DNA of 64,000 nt from Paralithodes platypus (taxonomy: Eukaryota; Arthropoda; Malacostraca; Decapoda; Lithodidae). Both the position numbers and the translations under genes were made by a program. The number at the start of each line of letters is the position of its first letter. The first letter of the stretch is position 1. The stretch covers positions 4,201,900 through 4,265,899 of the forward strand of contig CM064552.1 in the NCBI GenBank assembly GCA_032716605.1, read 5' to 3'. Below the pieces are notes generated by a model. The model searched no databases and had not been told where the DNA came from. It worked only from the letters and a program-made list of their open reading frames with translations. Of this stretch, positions 60,565 through 64,000 are shown one piece after another.

Positions 60565-60716
60565 CTGTTCATCAGGTGCAGTTGTTTGAAGTGATTGTTG
60601 ATGGGGGGTCTCTTCATCCATCTCTGCATCTGTCTCTACTGATGTAATAGTATTTTCTGCATTCATCATCATGATAGCACTTATGTAAACTGCTTACTTA
60701 TGTAAACTGCTCAATC
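60565..60716 (-). CDS. Candidate first coding exon, minus strand
   Basis: On the minus strand an acceptor AATTTTTCTTTCAG precedes 60716. After 44 bases with an in-frame TAA, the ATG at 60672 starts MMMNAENTITSVETDAEMDE and ETPHQQSLQTTAPDEQ, 36 codons. These end at CAG before GTACTG (donor 60564-60563), phase 0. The acidic, Thr/Gln-rich start resembles disordered N-termini generally, with no recognised family. No partner exon was identified. Confidence 0.35.
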
Positions 60717-61315
60717 TGAAAGAAAAATTGTTTCACCAATAAGACCTCCCACTTATGAAGAAACTGTATCTGAATTTCAAGGCAGCATTAACTCTGCGAT
60801 TAGGTACTTATGACATGTACTGTAATACATGTAATATATGCAATCACATTTCAAATGCCTTTCGAAACAAATAAACTTGAGAATTACATGTACATCCTTT
60901 CACCCAAATATCAGTACCACATTACACGCATTTCCGCGAATCGATACTTATTGTATCCTTTTCCGTATCCCAAACTCCCTATTGTATTTGAATATTAATT
61001 ATAACCACGACCACGTGCACCCAGAGATGTGCACCGATCATACCTAGCCTTGAGAAGCTACAATGCATTGTTAGGTTGGAGGGTATTTTATGAAAAAAAA
61101 TTCTCGGCATGGTATTTTGAGGGTGTCTGGCTCCGACCCCCCACCATTGAAAATGTCTGTCACTGTTTATTTCTGATAAAGTGGGCCCTACTGATAAATT
61201 TGAGGGTTGGTTTCAAGTTGTTACCCCATGAGCTGATCTAGCATGATTTTTTGGTGACCTTTTTGAGCTCTGGCAGGGGTACTCCACCATGAAAAAATTC
61301 TGTCATTGGTAATTT
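60717..61315. other. Unassigned sequence
   Basis: Several 60-70 codon plus-strand frames (60810-61241) have no domain and overlap each other. Nothing else is recognised. Confidence 0.5.
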
Positions 61316-61857
61316 TTAATACATTGTGTCATGCTTATTATATTTCTAATACATTGTGTCATGCTTATTATATTTCTAATACATTGTGTCATGCTTATTA
61401 TATTTCTAATACATTGTGTCATGCTTATTATATTTCTAATACGTTGTGTCATGCTTATTATATTTCTAATACATTGTGTCATGCTTATTATATTTCTAAT
61501 ACATTGTGTCATGCTTATTATATTTCTAATACATTGTGTCATGCTTATTATATTTCTAATACGTTGTGTCATGCTTATTATATTTCTAATACATTGTGTC
61601 ATGCTTATTATATTTCTAATACATTGTGTCATGCTTATTATATTTCTAATACATTGTGTCATGCTTATTATATTTCTAATACATTGTGTCATGCTTATTA
61701 TATTTCTAATACGTTGTGTCATGCTTATTATATTTCTAATACATTGTGTCATGCTTATTATATTTCTAATACGTTGTGTCATGCTTATTATATTTCTAAT
61801 ACGTTGTGTCATGCTTATTATATTTCTAATACATTGTGTCATGCTTATTATATTTTG
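61316..61857. repeat. 30-bp minisatellite, 18 copies
   Basis: Unit CTAATACATTGTGTCATGC plus TTATTATATTT, with a single A/G variant (ACATTG or ACGTTG; G in five units). The 30-bp period keeps several frames open, producing repetitive 175-206-codon frames that are not genes. Confidence 0.97.
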
Positions 61858-62188
61858 ACTTGTTTTCCTTTGTTACTTACAAGAGCTAAGCTAGCTCAAA
61901 TTTTGCATAAATTATCCTGTTCCTGAGAACCACACCCACCAGCAGGGGACCGGCAGACTTCCATTTCTTTGTTTACCCAAGTATATAGATCCTTGCTGGG
62001 CACAACAAATGTTGTTACCTTTCCAGCTAGGCTGACCCCTGTGGGCTCCCTGTCTATATAATTGTGTTCTTCTCCTGTCACCTCATGTTCTTGTCCCGTG
62101 TCTCTTGCTGATCCTCCCTACCCCTTGTGGGAGTAAGGGACCGACTTATGTAGTACAAAACATACACACGCAAATTATTTCTTATCTA
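61858..62188. other. Unassigned sequence
   Basis: Moderately G+C-balanced, with a 61-codon minus frame of no recognised family. Nothing else is seen. Confidence 0.5.
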
Positions 62189-62412
62189 TTAAGGGAAGAT
62201 GGTCCGCGTTTCTGGTCCCCCTTCTTCCTCGGGTTTAGCCCCATTAGTTTTGACATTTTAAGACGTTTGCCCCATTAGTTTGTTGATTTTAACACCTTTC
62301 GACCCATTTCGTTGTCAATTTTAAGACCTTTATCGATTTTACTCTGGCGAGCGGTAGCGAGCCTGTAATTTTAAGAGGACCCGGCCATCGGCCGGGAACT
62401 TTTTCTAATAAT
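62189..62412 (+). mobile_element. Family A MITE, 5' two-thirds
   Basis: TTAAGGGAAGATGGTCCGCG, GACGTTTGCCCCATTAG, GGCGAGCGGTAGCGAGCCTG and CGGCCATCGGCCGGGA. Cut off by an (AAT)n run at 62407-62425. Confidence 0.7.
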
Positions 62413-62438
62413 AATAATAATAATCTTCTGGTTACTTA

Positions 62439-63125
62439 TATGGTGATTTAGAAGTTTTCAAAATCAAAATTAGGCCAATAGGAGCTCAAAAATGTCTAAA
62501 ATAACACAAATTATATACTATTGGAATTGCAACGACGAGACGAATCCATATGTATCCATGGAAACTCAACATTCGAACATGCCCTGACAAGTTCCCCTTT
62601 TGGCCTGGACTAAATAAAACCCAGGTGAATTTGGAAAGCTATTATTGATTGTGAGCGGATGGCTGGTCGAAATTGCAATCTATAACCATGTATGGAAGCT
62701 ATTGGCCGAGAGGAATCGAATGGCACCAAGTAGAATTAGTTTGGATTTTTAGTTTGGGCTACAGAAGACTTACAATGTTGAAAAAGGGTTATTTTGGGCT
62801 GTTTCGGGAGGTCAAATCAAAACCTAAATCCTAAAGTAATGCTCCGATTTAAATTATGTTTGTGCCATTGGATTCAGCGGGCCAAAGCGTACTGGTGATG
62901 CAAATTTGAGCAAAATCCATACATAATAACCCGTCTATGGTGATTTAGAAATTTTCAAAGTCAAAATTAGGCCTATAAGGGCTCAAAAATGTCCAAAATA
63001 ACACAAATTATATACTGTTGGAATCGCAACGACGAAACAAATCCATATATACCCTTAAACTCAAAATTCGAACATGCCCAAAATAAAAATAAAAATTAGG
63101 CCTATAGTACCTCAAAAATGTCCAA
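62439..63125. repeat. Direct repeat of about 150 bp, two-and-a-half copies
   Basis: GGTGATTTAGAAGTTTTC, CAAAAATGTCTAAAATAACA and GCAACGACGAGACGAATCC (62439-62590) recur at 62938-63080. A short third piece is at 63083-63125. The intervening 340 bp are unassigned. Confidence 0.75.
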
Positions 63126-63154
63126 AATATATACCGTAGGATATATTACGAACA

Positions 63155-63256
63155 ATTATTGTAATCTGGCAGCTTCAACATTATTGTAATCTGGCAGCTT
63201 CAACATTATTGTAATCTGGCAGCTTCAACATTATTGTAATCTGGCAGCTTCAACAT
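63155..63256. repeat. 25-bp tandem repeat, four copies
   Basis: Unit ATTATTGTAATCTGGCAGC plus TTCAAC. TCTGGCAGCTT also occurs inside family D elements, so the array may derive from one. Confidence 0.92.
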
Positions 63257-63297
63257 TTAAGCGATATCAAAACTCAGCCCCCTAACCTCATCTACCC

Positions 63298-63515
63298 TTA
63301 AGGGGAAGTGTTTTCTGAACCCTCTTCTCTTTCGTGTTTAGCCCCATTAGTTTTCAAATTTTAAGACTTTCGCACATTTCTTTGTCGATGTTTTCCTGAC
63401 GAACGATAGCGAGCCTGTTATTTAGGAGGAACTGGCCGCTACCGAAAAATGTACACATTTGGGATATTTAAGCTTGATAGAGTTCTAGGAAGCAAACTGA
63501 AACAAATATATATAC
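63298..63515 (+). mobile_element. Family A MITE, degraded
   Basis: TTAAGGGGAAGTGTTTTCTG, GTTTAGCCCCATTAGTTTTC, CGAACGATAGCGAGCCTG and AGCTTGATAGAGTTCTAGG. The right TTAA is lost. Confidence 0.65.
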
Positions 63516-63554
63516 CAGTAAAAAATTAAAATACATTAATTAATAAAATAGCTT

Positions 63555-63664
63555 CCCTGTAAGCCTAGTTTCTGAAGCCAATGCGAAAGAGCCCCCCAAT
63601 ATTACGAGAGAAAACTGGCTCCTCGAAAATTGACGGAAAAAGCGCTCGTGTGACACCGGCTTAA
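63555..63664 (+). mobile_element. Family D MITE, right part
   Basis: CTGAAGCCAATGCGAAAGAG, then GCGCTCGTGTGACACCGGCT and TTAA. Its TTA(A) is shared with the family A element that starts at 63661. The same piece is at 3093-3198. Confidence 0.6.
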
Positions 63665-64000
63665 GGGGGTACTTCTCGCTTTTTCTGGACGCCCTTCTCC
63701 CTCATGCTTAGCATATTAGTGTTGAGGTTTTCTGGACGCCCTTCTCCCTCATGCTTAGCATATTAGTGTTGAGGTTTTCTGGACGTCCTTCTCCCTCATG
63801 CTTAGCATATTAGTGTTGAGGTTTTCTGGACGTCCTTCTCCCTCATGCTTAGCATATTAGTGTTGAGGTTTTCTGGACGCCCTTCTCCCTCATGCTTAGC
63901 ATATTAGTGTTGAGGTTTTCTGGACGTCCCTTCTCCCTCATGCTTAGCATATTAGTGTTGAGGTTTTCTGGACGCCTTCTCCCTCATGCTTAGCATATTA
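63661..64000 (+). repeat. 47-bp array made from the 5' end of a family A MITE (runs off the window)
   Basis: After TTAAGGGGGTACTTCTCGC, a 47-bp unit (TTTTCTGGACGCCCTTCTCC, CTCATGCTTAGCATATTAG, TGTTGAGG) repeats about seven times to the window end. The unit is the first internal block of family A. C/T variation (GACGCCC or GACGTCC) marks units. Confidence 0.93.

Noticed and set aside
61303..61926. Three 175-206-codon frames (IRNIISMTQC, LCHAYYISNT and similar)
   Set aside because: A consequence of the 30-bp array having a period divisible by three and no stop in those frames.

Overview
The window is eukaryotic and repeat-dominated. It is A+T-rich, dense in microsatellites ((TC)n, (AT)n, (TG)n, GGA, ATAG), and packed with short transposon copies, tRNA-derived SINEs and 5'-truncated non-LTR retrotransposons. 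The CR1-like LINE with an octamer 3' tail, the RTE-like LINE, the microsatellite load and the GT-AG introns suggest a marine invertebrate, most likely a decapod crustacean. That assignment is inference: no host gene was recognised by name.

Layout. 0-16 kb: SINE, LINE and MITE fragments, two minisatellites centred on an ACCGGT palindrome (1.3 and 9.8 kb), a 1.78-kb element with 40-bp terminal inverted repeats (12.7-14.5 kb) and a palindromic CTGTAAA element (14.9 kb). 16-18.3 kb: a CR1-like LINE with an intact RT reading frame that has lost its endonuclease end. 19.6-32 kb: a 514-bp retroposed insert with perfect 14-bp target duplications, nested TTAA-bounded MITEs, a 57-bp array made from a MITE/MITE junction, a tRNA SINE, and an inverted duplication (29.7/31.5-32.1 kb) whose two arms give a filled and an empty site for a TTAA element. 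32.4-34.4 kb: a 22-bp satellite of about 89 units. 36-48 kb: polypurine tracts, a second CR1-like LINE (minus strand), an RTE-like LINE with a 37-bp minisatellite inside its RT, and many MITEs.

50-57 kb holds the only convincing host gene. It is a plus-strand, multi-exon model (50178-50349, 51168-52144, 53517-53601, 54916-55069, 56554-56591) with GT-AG introns of matching phase. The predicted product is an unrecognised membrane protein: acidic N-terminus, one transmembrane segment, a Pro/Glu/Thr-rich linker between two diverged copies of a WVYV-containing module, and a hydrophobic C-terminal part. A start exon at 57408-57508 resembles part of exon 4 and may be a tandem paralogue. Every intron of the model carries MITEs or microsatellites. 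A minus-strand candidate first exon lies at 60565-60716.

The main biological signal is the community of short elements, here labelled A (TTAA-GGGG), B (A-like), C (TTAA-CCC, piggyBac-like), D (GGTATCACACGAGC ends, TAA duplication), E, F (CTATA ends) and G. They repeatedly insert at each other's terminal TTAA. In at least two places an element end has been amplified into a tandem array. Family letters and copy boundaries are mine, read by eye; no database search was possible.
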